Shown here: one piece after another, positions 14,665-22,743 of the stretch
Layout: every line of letters starts with the position of its first letter
Numbering within the stretch: position 1 is the first letter of the stretch
NCBI GenBank assembly: GCA_002245135.1
Contig: NGBS01000883.1
Coordinates: forward strand, 1-22,769
Reading direction: 5' to 3'
DNA length: 22,769 bases
Source of the DNA: Proteromonas lacertae
Taxonomy: Eukaryota > Sar > Bigyra > Opalinata > Proteromonadidae
The notes under the pieces: generated by a model
What the model was told of the DNA's origin: nothing
The model's database searches: none
The model's input: only the letters and a program-made list of their open reading frames with translations
Position numbers and translations under genes: made by a program

Positions 14665-17335
14665 TTTTTATTCTTTTTCTTTTATTATTGTGTGTAAACA
14701 ATTTGGTATACAATTTTACTAATGATTGTGTCTTTCTTCTACGCTTTTTACCTAAACCATGTATTCTACGCTTAGCTGTTTCTCTATCATCAATAGCTCT
14801 TTGATTAATACTATCTCGATTTGCATTTCTCATATAATCATCAATTTTTAAATAATTATTTTCATCTTTATCATCTAATCTAGCATCTTTTAATACATAA
14901 ATATTATCTTTCAAAGATACTGGTACTATCAATTCTACTGTATCTCCTATCTTAACAAAGAATGGATAGTTATAGAATTTGTGAATTCCATCACCTGGTA
15001 TATCGCATGACATATAATCAAACATTGGATCACTTATTACATACCATGCTCTATCACTTTCTTGAGATACTATTACTTTGATTTGTTTACATTTGATTTT
15101 TTTATCGTTAGGCCAATTTTTATCATAATCCATACCTATTAATACTTTTATGTTTTTATTTTCCTCTTCATCATCTGATAGAATATTGATACATGGATTA
15201 TATATGTATATTTCCTGCTTAGCTTGTCTTTCATTAAATGCCGTTCCTCTATGATTCTTTAACCAATATTCTAATAAACCAGTATATGAATATATATTTC
15301 TATTGTAATCATATCCATAGAACATCATATTGATACTACTGTAATTTTGAGGTATATCATTTACTTCAGTTGCATTAAATTTAGATCTAGGTAATAAAGG
15401 TAAATTGATGTTTTCTTCTCTAACCCAATCAGTAAAGAACATATAACTCTTGCTTGAATTTTCATCTACAATTGTACAAGGTGGATTATGGTTATGTATA
15501 AATGCATCAATTGAATAGATTTTACCATTATTTGTTAACAATTGTGTATAAAACTCTTGTATTATCCTAGTTACACCTATTTTTGCGCCATTTTCTCTAT
15601 TAGCTAAAAATCTATGAGATTTATTAAAGTCTCTATTTGGATTTGGTATAGCATTAAGCAAATCATCTGATACTAAAAATGAAAATCTATCAGATGGTAT
15701 AAGATGATGAGGATTAAATTGATTACCTAAACTAATTACATTAGATCTAGATACATTTGATACAGGAGGAGGTGGAGGTGGTTGTTGTTGATCAGTTCTT
15801 GCTGGCATAGGTCTTGGTGGCAAAGGAGGAGGTGGTATTTGATTACTCATATCACCAAGATCATAAGTGTCTGAATCTTCTTCAGTATCACTACTTGATG
15901 GATTATTATCATTATCTTCACTATCACTATTTGCAGGTGATGCATTATAAAATGCATTGACATTTCTATCAATCAAATCTGCAGTAATTGATGGATGAGC
16001 AGGAGGATAATTAGCTGGTGCAACATATCTCCAATTTCTATGATCTGCAACATTCATTCCAACATAAGCTGGAACTGATCTTCTATGTTTAATTTGACGG
16101 TTAAGTTGCGTATCTAAAGCTCTATTCATTCTAAAAGTTATAGGATTAGCAAATATATTTGTATTGATTTGACCTTGTGGTACATGCGCTTCTGTTAATA
16201 TTTTTTGTATAGTTGCTAAATAGTTATATCTATATCCTGTTCTATTATCACCATCTGGTAATCCCATAAAATTTCTTCTATCAGGATGATATGGTAAAGT
16301 ATATTCATTATCATTTTGATAATTACCACTTAACTTATCTTTTAATATTGGTATGTAATATAAAGCTAATATATACAAATCAGTTACACAGTTGTATATG
16401 ATTAATGCAATTGAATAAGCTGTTTCTTCTTTTTGATTTGTTAAATACCAAAATTTAGTTCTCATTAAACGACCTATGTAGAACTTTATCTTATCTTTCA
16501 GAGAATCGCAAAAGCTAATTATATCATAATTTGCATTGTTATTATTTTCATTATTATCATTGTTATTATTTCCATTGTTGTTATTATTGTTATTATCATT
16601 ACTTCCATTGTCTGCATTTACTAATACTCCTCTTACCATATTATCATGTCTATTTTGCATAACATTTTCCGCTCTTATTTCAGCTGCACTATTATAATGT
16701 TCATTATTCATTATGTTAAAATCATTTTCTGGTTCTGGATGTCTTTCATCAATTTCATAATGAGTTTTTTTAATTCTTCTATTTTCTAGTTGTGTAACAC
16801 CTATTCTCTCTTTTGGATGTAAAACAACAAATGGATTTCTTTGTAATATAAAATCAGATGCCATACACAATTTATCAATACCATCTGCTATACGAGTTTT
16901 AAATATTCCACATTCTCTTGCATTAGCAGAATTTTCATTTCCTGCTAATTTTGGATTATAAGCTTCTAATGGTTTGCCATGTGCAAAAGGACCTGTTACA
17001 AATAAATTCTTACACCAATTAAACATTTTCATATGTTCATCATATAAATTATATATTCTATTAAATTCATGATTTGGCCATCCTATAGGAATTAGTCTAT
17101 ATTGCATAATCAATGCTTTGTTAAATCTTTTCACTTCTTGATTCACATAGTTATTCAAATCATCTTCGCTTATATCTTGAAATGGTATGACTTGATTCCT
17201 TCTATGTCTTCTTCTATGTCTTATTCTGTTCATATCAATAGGTACATTATCTTCATCTTCTTCATATTCATAATCATCATCTGTTGGTTCATCTTCTTCA
17301 TCATTTGAATTGTTAACTTGTGGTTGTGGTTGCAT
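14657..17335 (-). CDS. Large protein of unknown function, candidate structural protein
   Basis: An 892-residue protein with a very acidic N-terminus (NDEEDEPTDDDYEYEEDED) followed at once by a basic cluster (RIRHRRRHRRN). A long globular part is interrupted by an Asn-rich tract of about 28 residues (around 250-280) and a linker with two polyproline runs (IPPPPLPPRPMP, QQQPPPPPP). A second globular part ends in a Lys/Arg-rich tail (GKKRRRKTQS, NNKRKRIKII). The position between the protease and capsid genes and the large size suggest a virion or assembly protein, but no family is recognised. PPPLPPR in the linker fits a class II SH3 ligand. The ATG at 17335 shares an 83-base divergent promoter with the minor capsid gene. 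Confidence 0.75.
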   Translation of the reverse strand: MQPQPQVNNSNDEEDEPTDDDYEYEEDEDNVPIDMNRIRHRRRHRRNQVIPFQDISEDDLNNYVNQEVKRFNKALIMQYRLIPIGWPNHEFNRIYNLYDEHMKMFNWCKNLFVTGPFAHGKPLEAYNPKLAGNENSANARECGIFKTRIADGIDKLCMASDFILQRNPFVVLHPKERIGVTQLENRRIKKTHYEIDERHPEPENDFNIMNNEHYNSAAEIRAENVMQNRHDNMVRGVLVNADNGSNDNNNNNNNGNNNNDNNENNNNANYDIISFCDSLKDKIKFYIGRLMRTKFWYLTNQKEETAYSIALIIYNCVTDLYILALYYIPILKDKLSGNYQNDNEYTLPYHPDRRNFMGLPDGDNRTGYRYNYLATIQKILTEAHVPQGQINTNIFANPITFRMNRALDTQLNRQIKHRRSVPAYVGMNVADHRNWRYVAPANYPPAHPSITADLIDRNVNAFYNASPANSDSEDNDNNPSSSDTEEDSDTYDLGDMSNQIPPPPLPPRPMPARTDQQQPPPPPPVSNVSRSNVISLGNQFNPHHLIPSDRFSFLVSDDLLNAIPNPNRDFNKSHRFLANRENGAKIGVTRIIQEFYTQLLTNNGKIYSIDAFIHNHNPPCTIVDENSSKSYMFFTDWVREENINLPLLPRSKFNATEVNDIPQNYSSINMMFYGYDYNRNIYSYTGLLEYWLKNHRGTAFNERQAKQEIYIYNPCINILSDDEEENKNIKVLIGMDYDKNWPNDKKIKCKQIKVIVSQESDRAWYVISDPMFDYMSCDIPGDGIHKFYNYPFFVKIGDTVELIVPVSLKDNIYVLKDARLDDKDENNYLKIDDYMRNANRDSINQRAIDDRETAKRRIHGLGKKRRRKTQSLVKLYTKLFTHNNKRKRIKII

Positions 17336-17418
17336 ATATATATATATAACGATATATAAATTAAAGAATAATTCAAATAAAATTATATTTTAATATTTCT
17401 CAACAATTATAAATCATA
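17336..17418. promoter_or_regulatory. Divergent promoter of 892-residue protein and minor capsid
   Basis: An 83-base A+T-only-like gap. On the minus strand, ATTTGAATTATTCTTT (17363-17378) is followed by AATTTATATATCG and a TATATATATATAT run up to the ATG. On the plus strand, ATATTTCTCAAC (17393-17404) sits 15-26 bases before the ATG at 17419. Confidence 0.45.
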
Positions 17419-18390
17419 ATGCAACCTAAAGATAGTAATAATGTTATAAATAATAGAAGATCATTGTTCTTAACTACATCAGACTATGATTCAAAATTTT
17501 CAAATAGATGGACAAGATGTATTAATACTCCAACTATAACTGAAAAATATCAATATATGAGTTTAATTACTGCAGTTATTCCAAATAACTTCTATACAGT
17601 ACAAGATGAAGTAAATGATCATATACTCTTTAATTTTACTTATTATAGCTGCATTAATCCAGATGAAACAAATCCAATAAAATGGGCATACCCTGAAAAC
17701 CAAAATGGACCTTATAATAAAACTATTGATATTAAAATACCTCAAAGAAAATATACAGGAAAAGAATTATTAGATTATTTTGCTAGAAATCTCTTAAGTT
17801 TTACTTTTTATGCATTTGATAATGGAGTGGAACCATTACCTGATGAAGATTTTGCAAATAGATTTCCATTTCATAAAGTAGATGATCAAACAGATGTACT
17901 TCAATTTGAAAAAACTTCAGAAAATAGATTAAAGTTACAATTTAATTATATTACTCATTTCGGAAAATATTACTTTACAGATTTTAGTATGGAATTCCCT
18001 AACTTAGCATATAAGTTATTTGGTTTAGATGAAATAAATAAAAGTATATCAATTTATCATGCAAATCATTTAAGTGATGCATATTTCAGTAAAGATTTTA
18101 ATTATTATTCTAATTTGTTACCAAATCAGCCTTCTTTACTATGGGTGTCATTCATACAAATTAGATGTGACTGGGTTAATAGTGGTGAGAATTCAATGGT
18201 TTTAGCAAATATACCTGTAACTGATATAAATGCAGATTATACTACATTCACTAATCCACAAATTGAATGGACAACTAAAAAGATGCAATATCACGAATAT
18301 CAACGAATGAATATATCAGTCTCTCAACAAGATGGTTATGCAATTGATTTAAATAACTTACCTATTTATTTTGAGATTATTTTGTATTAA
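17419..18390 (+). CDS. Putative minor capsid (penton-like) protein
   Basis: A 323-residue protein placed directly upstream of the major capsid candidate, the usual minor/major capsid pairing in Polintons. The N-terminus (MQPKDSNNVINNRRSLFLTTSD) is followed by a beta-rich body. Residues about 45-60 (YMSLITAVIPNNFYTV) and about 104-120 (TIDIKIPQRKYTGKELL) recall the 'sviIPnsfY' and 'i.ip.g.Yt..eL' patterns I associate with Polinton and virophage penton-type single jelly-roll proteins. This is memory-based family knowledge, not a search. It has no hydrophobic signal or enzyme motif. The expected role is the pentameric vertex of an icosahedral capsid. It ends 54 bases before the major capsid ATG. 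Confidence 0.65.
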   Translation: MQPKDSNNVINNRRSLFLTTSDYDSKFSNRWTRCINTPTITEKYQYMSLITAVIPNNFYTVQDEVNDHILFNFTYYSCINPDETNPIKWAYPENQNGPYNKTIDIKIPQRKYTGKELLDYFARNLLSFTFYAFDNGVEPLPDEDFANRFPFHKVDDQTDVLQFEKTSENRLKLQFNYITHFGKYYFTDFSMEFPNLAYKLFGLDEINKSISIYHANHLSDAYFSKDFNYYSNLLPNQPSLLWVSFIQIRCDWVNSGENSMVLANIPVTDINADYTTFTNPQIEWTTKKMQYHEYQRMNISVSQQDGYAIDLNNLPIYFEIILY

Positions 18391-18391
18391 T

Positions 18392-18409
18392 AAATTTCTT
18401 GCTATTTTT
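18392..18409 (+). promoter_or_regulatory. Promoter-like motif of the major capsid gene
   Basis: AAATTTCTTGCTATTTTT, preceded by TATTAAT, lies 36-53 bases upstream of the ATG at 18445. It differs by one base from the block upstream of the gene at 551, tying the two distant genes to the same promoter class. Confidence 0.65.
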
Positions 18410-18444
18410 AAGCATTTTTTGATTTTTAAAAAATAACATAAAAT

Positions 18445-19863
18445 ATGTCAATCACTGCTGTACCTAATTCACAAAAACATGAAAGCATTGTGCCAGCTTA
18501 TATACCTGTCTACAATCATATTTTAGTTACACCTAACCAAAGCAGAAATGAGACTGTTTTATCTTTAAATTCAAACAGTGATGCTATTACATTTGAAATA
18601 TCTGGTGATAATTGTGTTAATCTATCTAAAAGTTACTTTGAATTTGAATTAGATTATACTACAGGTCAAAAAAGAGATCATGCAGATGCAGGTAAAGGAC
18701 AATGGAAATTACCTATTACACCTGTAACTGATTCTACTACTGGTAAAATGTTAGATCATATAAATTTAAGGAATTCAATGAATTTTGGAACTATCAAAGT
18801 ATACAATAAAACTGGAACACTTCTATGTGATTTAGATAGTAGTTATAATGAATATCGAGATTTAGCTCATCAAATTGCTAACCAGTATCCTTATGATATA
18901 AAAGATTATCATTATTATGAATATTTATTTGATGGCTTACGCATTAGAAATAATAAAATAGCTGAAACAACTATATGTAATTCTAATTCTACTTTAAATG
19001 CAAATGGAGGTGTTTGGAATTATTGGGAAGAAATGGGAACAACAGAAGATATATTACATGGAAAACTATACTGTAGATTTCATTTTGCAGATTTCTATAA
19101 TACCATATTAGCTTTGAAGAATGATATTTATTTTGGTGAAGTCATTTATATTCAATTCACATTTGCTCCTATAATGAATTGGATTCATCATAGCAATGGT
19201 TCTGTTTGGATTAATTCATGGCAACAGCATGTAGGAATGAAAATTATTAATCCTAGACTTTACATTTGTTACAATAAAGATCCAACATGTAATGCTAATA
19301 CCATTAATTATTCAACTCATCATCCTATTGACTTTACTGACTTTAATATAGTTCAAATCACTAAAGATCCAATTCCAGGTAGTAATACTTTTAACTATAA
19401 CTTCAGTATTAATAGTAGCATAGGAAGTTATGTTAAATATATATTATACAGAGCATATTATAATGATGCATATAATAGAGATACTATTCCTTTTGATCAA
19501 GATCAAGATAGAATAAGATGGCAAATTAATGATTTCGTTTATACACCTGATTATTTATATCCTGCAAAATATCAGACATGGGAATATATGAGAAATATTA
19601 TTCAAAATACAATATTTGATAAATGTAATACATTATCATTTCCCAATTCATTTTTTGATGTTCTAAATTTCAGTACTGATCGATTAACTGAATTAAAATT
19701 AAGAGCTGGTAAAGACTTAGCAAGTGATTTAAAAATTACTTTGGATTGCTCAAATCAACGATTTGATGCTAATCATAATCCATATACAATTCATCATAAG
19801 TTCTACATAATTACTGGTAAACAATTGATTATTGGACCAAGAGGTGTTGAAAAGGTAGTATAA
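18445..19863 (+). CDS. MCP: Major capsid protein (double jelly-roll type, putative)
   Basis: A 472-residue, beta-rich, soluble protein of the size and position of the Polinton major capsid protein. It lies between the minor capsid candidate and the packaging ATPase, all on the + strand. The N-terminus (SIVPAYIPVYNHILVTPN) is followed by a strand-rich stretch with SKSYFEFELDY, as expected for the first jelly roll. Aromatic-rich segments such as DFYNTILALKND and YFGEVIYIQFTFAP fit the middle. The C-terminal half (LYICYNKDP; FNYNFSINSSIGSYVKYILYRAYYND) could form the second jelly roll. The trimer of such proteins makes the hexon-like capsomer. The jelly-roll assignment rests on gene order, length and strand pattern, since sequence identity in this family is low. 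Confidence 0.75.
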   Translation: MSITAVPNSQKHESIVPAYIPVYNHILVTPNQSRNETVLSLNSNSDAITFEISGDNCVNLSKSYFEFELDYTTGQKRDHADAGKGQWKLPITPVTDSTTGKMLDHINLRNSMNFGTIKVYNKTGTLLCDLDSSYNEYRDLAHQIANQYPYDIKDYHYYEYLFDGLRIRNNKIAETTICNSNSTLNANGGVWNYWEEMGTTEDILHGKLYCRFHFADFYNTILALKNDIYFGEVIYIQFTFAPIMNWIHHSNGSVWINSWQQHVGMKIINPRLYICYNKDPTCNANTINYSTHHPIDFTDFNIVQITKDPIPGSNTFNYNFSINSSIGSYVKYILYRAYYNDAYNRDTIPFDQDQDRIRWQINDFVYTPDYLYPAKYQTWEYMRNIIQNTIFDKCNTLSFPNSFFDVLNFSTDRLTELKLRAGKDLASDLKITLDCSNQRFDANHNPYTIHHKFYIITGKQLIIGPRGVEKVV

Positions 19864-19882
19864 GTAATAATACTTTATTATT

Positions 19883-19896
19883 GACTTCTATTTTTA
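19883..19896 (+). promoter_or_regulatory. Possible promoter motif of the ATPase gene
   Basis: GACTTCTATTTTTA, 38-51 bases before the ATG at 19934, is a diverged copy of the TTTCTTGCTATTTTTA block. Confidence 0.3.
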
Positions 19897-19933
19897 TTTT
19901 TTGATTTCTCACTACATAATATATACACACACT

Positions 19934-20695
19934 ATGTTTAAATTTGAAAAAATAAATAATATACAAATTGAACCTGTTGATGGTGGTGAGTCTTTTGATC
20001 CTAAGAAAATTCTGGGATATGATTACTTTAATGAGCCTTTCTGCAATATATTTATTGTAGCTCGTAAGAACAGTGGGAAAACTACTTTGATATACAATAT
20101 ATTAAGACATATTATAGATCCAAAATATAAGAAAAAACAACATGTACATTTTTTCGTAGGTACAATTAAACAAGATAGGATATATGATTCAATTAAAGAG
20201 TTATTAGATTATAATGAAATTAGTTATGATGAAAACGATTCATTATTTGAACCTTATTCAGGAGATAATTTAGTAGAGAAGTTAATGAAATCAATTGATG
20301 ATACAAACAAAGATAATTTTGAGTATGCAGAACATATTATAATATTTGATGATCTTAGTTTAGAGTTGAAAACAGCTAATATCATACCAGTATTAATGAA
20401 AGAAAATAGACATTTAAAATCAAAAATTATAATTAGTAGTCAATATATTACTGATATAGTACCTTCAGCAAGATCACAAGTAGATTATTGTTTAACATTT
20501 TATGGATTGAGTAATAGAAATTTGTTTGACTTATACAACTCATTGAATATATGGATACCTGAATATGAAACATTTAAAGAGTTATATTTAGCTGTTACTA
20601 AGCCACAATATAACTTCTTATATATTGATAATGTTAAAAAAGTGTTTAGAGCTAACTTTAATATTTTGATTGAAGATCATTCTGAAGTTTCTTGA
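19934..20695 (+). CDS. ATP: A32/FtsK-HerA-type DNA packaging ATPase
   Basis: A 253-residue ATPase from the ATG at 19934; the open frame continues about eleven codons upstream with no ATG. Walker A is ARKNSGKTT (43-51, K49) and Walker B is HIIIFDD (134-140), with the acidic pair D139-D140. SSQYITDIVPSARSQVD (168-184) has the Ser-Gln and Arg pattern that follows Walker B in viral A32-like packaging motors. It would drive the genome into preformed capsids. The length is normal for Polinton ATPases. The stop codon and the next gene's ATG share one base (TGATG), an unusually tight junction that suggests a common transcript with the following membrane protein. Confidence 0.93.
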   Translation: MFKFEKINNIQIEPVDGGESFDPKKILGYDYFNEPFCNIFIVARKNSGKTTLIYNILRHIIDPKYKKKQHVHFFVGTIKQDRIYDSIKELLDYNEISYDENDSLFEPYSGDNLVEKLMKSIDDTNKDNFEYAEHIIIFDDLSLELKTANIIPVLMKENRHLKSKIIISSQYITDIVPSARSQVDYCLTFYGLSNRNLFDLYNSLNIWIPEYETFKELYLAVTKPQYNFLYIDNVKKVFRANFNILIEDHSEVS

Positions 20696-21525
20696 TGTTT
20701 TTATTAATTTTGTTATTTTATTGTTTATTAATTCAAAAAATGTTTATTGGGGAACGAAATACTTCAGATATAAATATTGATACAGATAAGCTTGCTAAAG
20801 ATATAGCTGACAAAATAAATATACAACCTACTGATCCTGATACTATTGTTAAACCTATTAATAATCATACTGATACTCAAATAAATAATATTATTACACC
20901 TGTTAATGATATCAAAACTACTACAAATACTATATATGGTAAATGTCAAGAAATATATAATGTTGTAAATAATAGCTCTGGAGGTAGTACTACAATAGTT
21001 AATAATTCTGTATCACCTAAATTATTGCATACTGAATATACATATTGGTCAGTTAATTTCTATATATTTCAAGATGGTTCCATCAATCAATATGAATCTA
21101 CTGTAAAAGTACCTATAAAAATTCAAATGTTTGAACATTTTATGAGAATCAAGATATACAATGGCCTTGTTTTAAAAAATCATGATGATGGTTATGGATT
21201 TATATTATATCTAGATGACAATCATGTTATTAAAGCTGAACCAGGTAAAGAAGATTTATTGCAACAATATTATAACAAATTATTAGAAACATACTTTGTA
21301 GATGGTAGTAATGGAATATACTTCCCTATACAAGGTGTAATAAATGAAACTTCACAACCTGCAATTAATGATTATGGATGTTTTTGGCCTATATTAAGAA
21401 ATAATAATAATAAATGTAATCTTTATATAGAACGAAAAGGTCTTGATGCATATTCATATCAAGCATTCCCACCTCAAGTTATTATAACAGAGTGGATGGA
21501 TACAGGTGTTACAGAACCATTTTAA
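20695..21525 (+). CDS. Membrane-anchored protein with stalk and beta-rich head, unknown
   Basis: A 276-residue protein whose ATG overlaps the ATPase stop by one base. Residues 1-14 (MFLLILLFYCLLIQ) are hydrophobic, short for a transmembrane helix but suitable as a signal or anchor. A polar stretch with spaced Ile/Val follows (about 25-85, for example ITPVNDIKTTTNTIYGKCQEIYNVV) and could form a coiled-coil stalk. A Ser/Gly linker (SSGGSTT) leads into a beta-rich C-terminal region of about 170 residues with many aromatic residues, ending TEWMDTGVTEPF. The anchor-stalk-head layout would suit a surface fibre or attachment protein, but this is inference. No family is recognised. An alternative start at the Met in QKMFIGERN would drop the hydrophobic part. 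Confidence 0.7.
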   Translation: MFLLILLFYCLLIQKMFIGERNTSDINIDTDKLAKDIADKINIQPTDPDTIVKPINNHTDTQINNIITPVNDIKTTTNTIYGKCQEIYNVVNNSSGGSTTIVNNSVSPKLLHTEYTYWSVNFYIFQDGSINQYESTVKVPIKIQMFEHFMRIKIYNGLVLKNHDDGYGFILYLDDNHVIKAEPGKEDLLQQYYNKLLETYFVDGSNGIYFPIQGVINETSQPAINDYGCFWPILRNNNNKCNLYIERKGLDAYSYQAFPPQVIITEWMDTGVTEPF

Positions 21526-21660
21526 TCTTTATTATGATTATTTTATTATGTTTATTATAAAATTTATTATATTTTTATTATATTATATGATTTTTATTAA
21601 ATTACGCATATTTTTAAACCCTGTCCCAAATCATTTTAAGATAAAGATTCGTTTTAAAAT

Positions 21661-22140
21661 TTAGAGTATGTTTATCGTAGTTTGATCATTGTTTCCTTTA
21701 ACTTCTTCTTGTGCTTCTTCTTCCTCATCATCATCACTATCATCAAATATATAATTCTTCTTTACATAATGTTTCAACATAGGATTCTTCTTCAAATGAA
21801 CACTTCCCATTCCTTCAGGTAGTGTTAACCATTCAATATACTTATCAAACACTGCAAAATAATGTCTATTTAATCCTCTTGGTTTTACTGATGGTTTAAT
21901 ATCGAAAAGCATCATGTAATATCTCTTATCACTGTACTTTGTCCACATCTTTTGATGACAAATAGCACAGAATTCATTATAAGACTTTATCTCTTCCTTA
22001 GGTAATGGACTATCTAAAACTGCACTTATATTATGGTTAAAATATAAGTAAAACTTACATGTTCCACATATACACTTATCTAAATAATCTTCATTATTTC
22101 TAAATGAACAAAAGAAAGCAAAGTTTACTGAAGCACACAT
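21661..22140 (-). CDS. Small Cys-rich (zinc-binding) protein with acidic tail
   Basis: A 159-residue protein. C23, C25 and C28 in KCICGTCKF, together with C58 and C61 in EFCAICHQKMW, look like two halves of a zinc-binding site, with C2 and C11 as extra candidates. The middle has an aromatic-rich stretch (RHYFAVFDKYIEWLTLPEGMG). The C-terminal 35 residues are very acidic (DDSDDDEEEEAQEE). The layout is that of a small regulatory or nucleic-acid-binding protein, but no family is recognised. Its upstream region lacks the clear shared promoter motif but has an AAAAAACCGTTTTT block 18-34 bases before the ATG, of which an inverted relative lies at 1659-1673. It converges on the membrane-protein gene. 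Confidence 0.65.
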   Translation of the reverse strand: MCASVNFAFFCSFRNNEDYLDKCICGTCKFYLYFNHNISAVLDSPLPKEEIKSYNEFCAICHQKMWTKYSDKRYYMMLFDIKPSVKPRGLNRHYFAVFDKYIEWLTLPEGMGSVHLKKNPMLKHYVKKNYIFDDSDDDEEEEAQEEVKGNNDQTTINIL

Positions 22141-22269
22141 ATTTTATATTTTTTTGATAAAAACGGTTTTTTCTAAAATATCAGGAAAATCAAAACTGTT
22201 TCTTTTTTCTGTTTATAACAACAGTTTCTCGTCAGAATTTCGATTTATTAAAAAATATAGAATACTGCA

Positions 22270-22340
22270 GATAATTCTTTAAATATATATTTTTGATACT
22301 ATTTAAATTCTTTTGAATGTTTTTAACTACACTATATAAA
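22270..22340 (+). promoter_or_regulatory. Two orphan promoter-like motifs and TATA-like box facing right
   Basis: ATAATTCTTTAAATATATAT (22271-22290) closely matches the minus-strand integrase promoter (ATTAATTCTTTAAATATATA). TTTAAATTCTTTTGAATGTT (22312-22331) is a second match to the core. ACTATATAAAT follows at 22331-22341. No open frame of useful length follows. Confidence 0.4.
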
Positions 22341-22494
22341 TCCATTATTAATTTGATAAATGAAAAAAATAACTAAAAAAAAGTAAGAACGTATTCTGTA
22401 GCTTGGCCACCACACTATTTAATCACTAAGTCCTAGCTAGGCTACACAGGACACGCTACTTACTTACATAGAAATACATTTCTTATTATATAAA

Positions 22495-22528
22495 GTAGCT
22501 ACCCTGCCGGGGTAGAACAGGTAGCTAC
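22495..22528. repeat. GTAGCTAC inverted repeat (hairpin)
   Basis: GTAGCTACCCTG at 22495-22506 pairs with CAGGTAGCTAC at 22518-22528, with one bulged base and an 11-base loop. Each arm itself contains the palindrome GTAGCTAC. Confidence 0.65.
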
Positions 22529-22663
22529 CTTTCTATTTATACACTTTATTTCTACTATCCTACACTACAAACTATTAAAAACATAAAAATAAATTTTAAC
22601 CCATAAATTTATTCACACACTAAAATATATACACAATTTTAAATTCACCGCTTGCTCCAGTAT

Positions 22664-22743
22664 AACCCGTACCAAAAACTAATTCACACTCAAATCGCTT
22701 ATTCTTACCTGTAGAAGGCACCTAAGAATAGTCTGGTACGGTT
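22664..22743. repeat. Nested inverted repeat
   Basis: The outer arms AACCCGTACCA (22664-22674) and TGGTACGGTT (22734-22743) pair except for one extra base. Inside them ATTCTTA (22701-22707) pairs perfectly with TAAGAAT (22723-22729) around a 15-base loop. Confidence 0.6.

Noticed and set aside
16530-16615. AAT/ATT microsatellite as a separate repeat feature
   Set aside because: It is in frame and encodes the poly-Asn tract of the 892-residue protein, so it is described there.
19901-19933. Earlier start for the packaging ATPase
   Set aside because: Only a TTG is available. The ATG at 19934 gives the usual N-terminus length before Walker A.
3079-20695. Virophage or adenovirus genome instead of a Polinton
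   Set aside because: The rve integrase together with pPolB, PRO and ATPase in one 20-kb unit fits Polintons and adintoviruses best. Adenoviruses lack the integrase, and most virophages lack this polymerase and use tyrosine recombinases, Mavirus being the partial exception.
22380-22560. tRNA or 5S-like RNA gene in the G+C-richer patch
   Set aside because: Short stems are present, but I could not fit a cloverleaf, a T-loop GTTCGA-type signature or internal box A/B elements.
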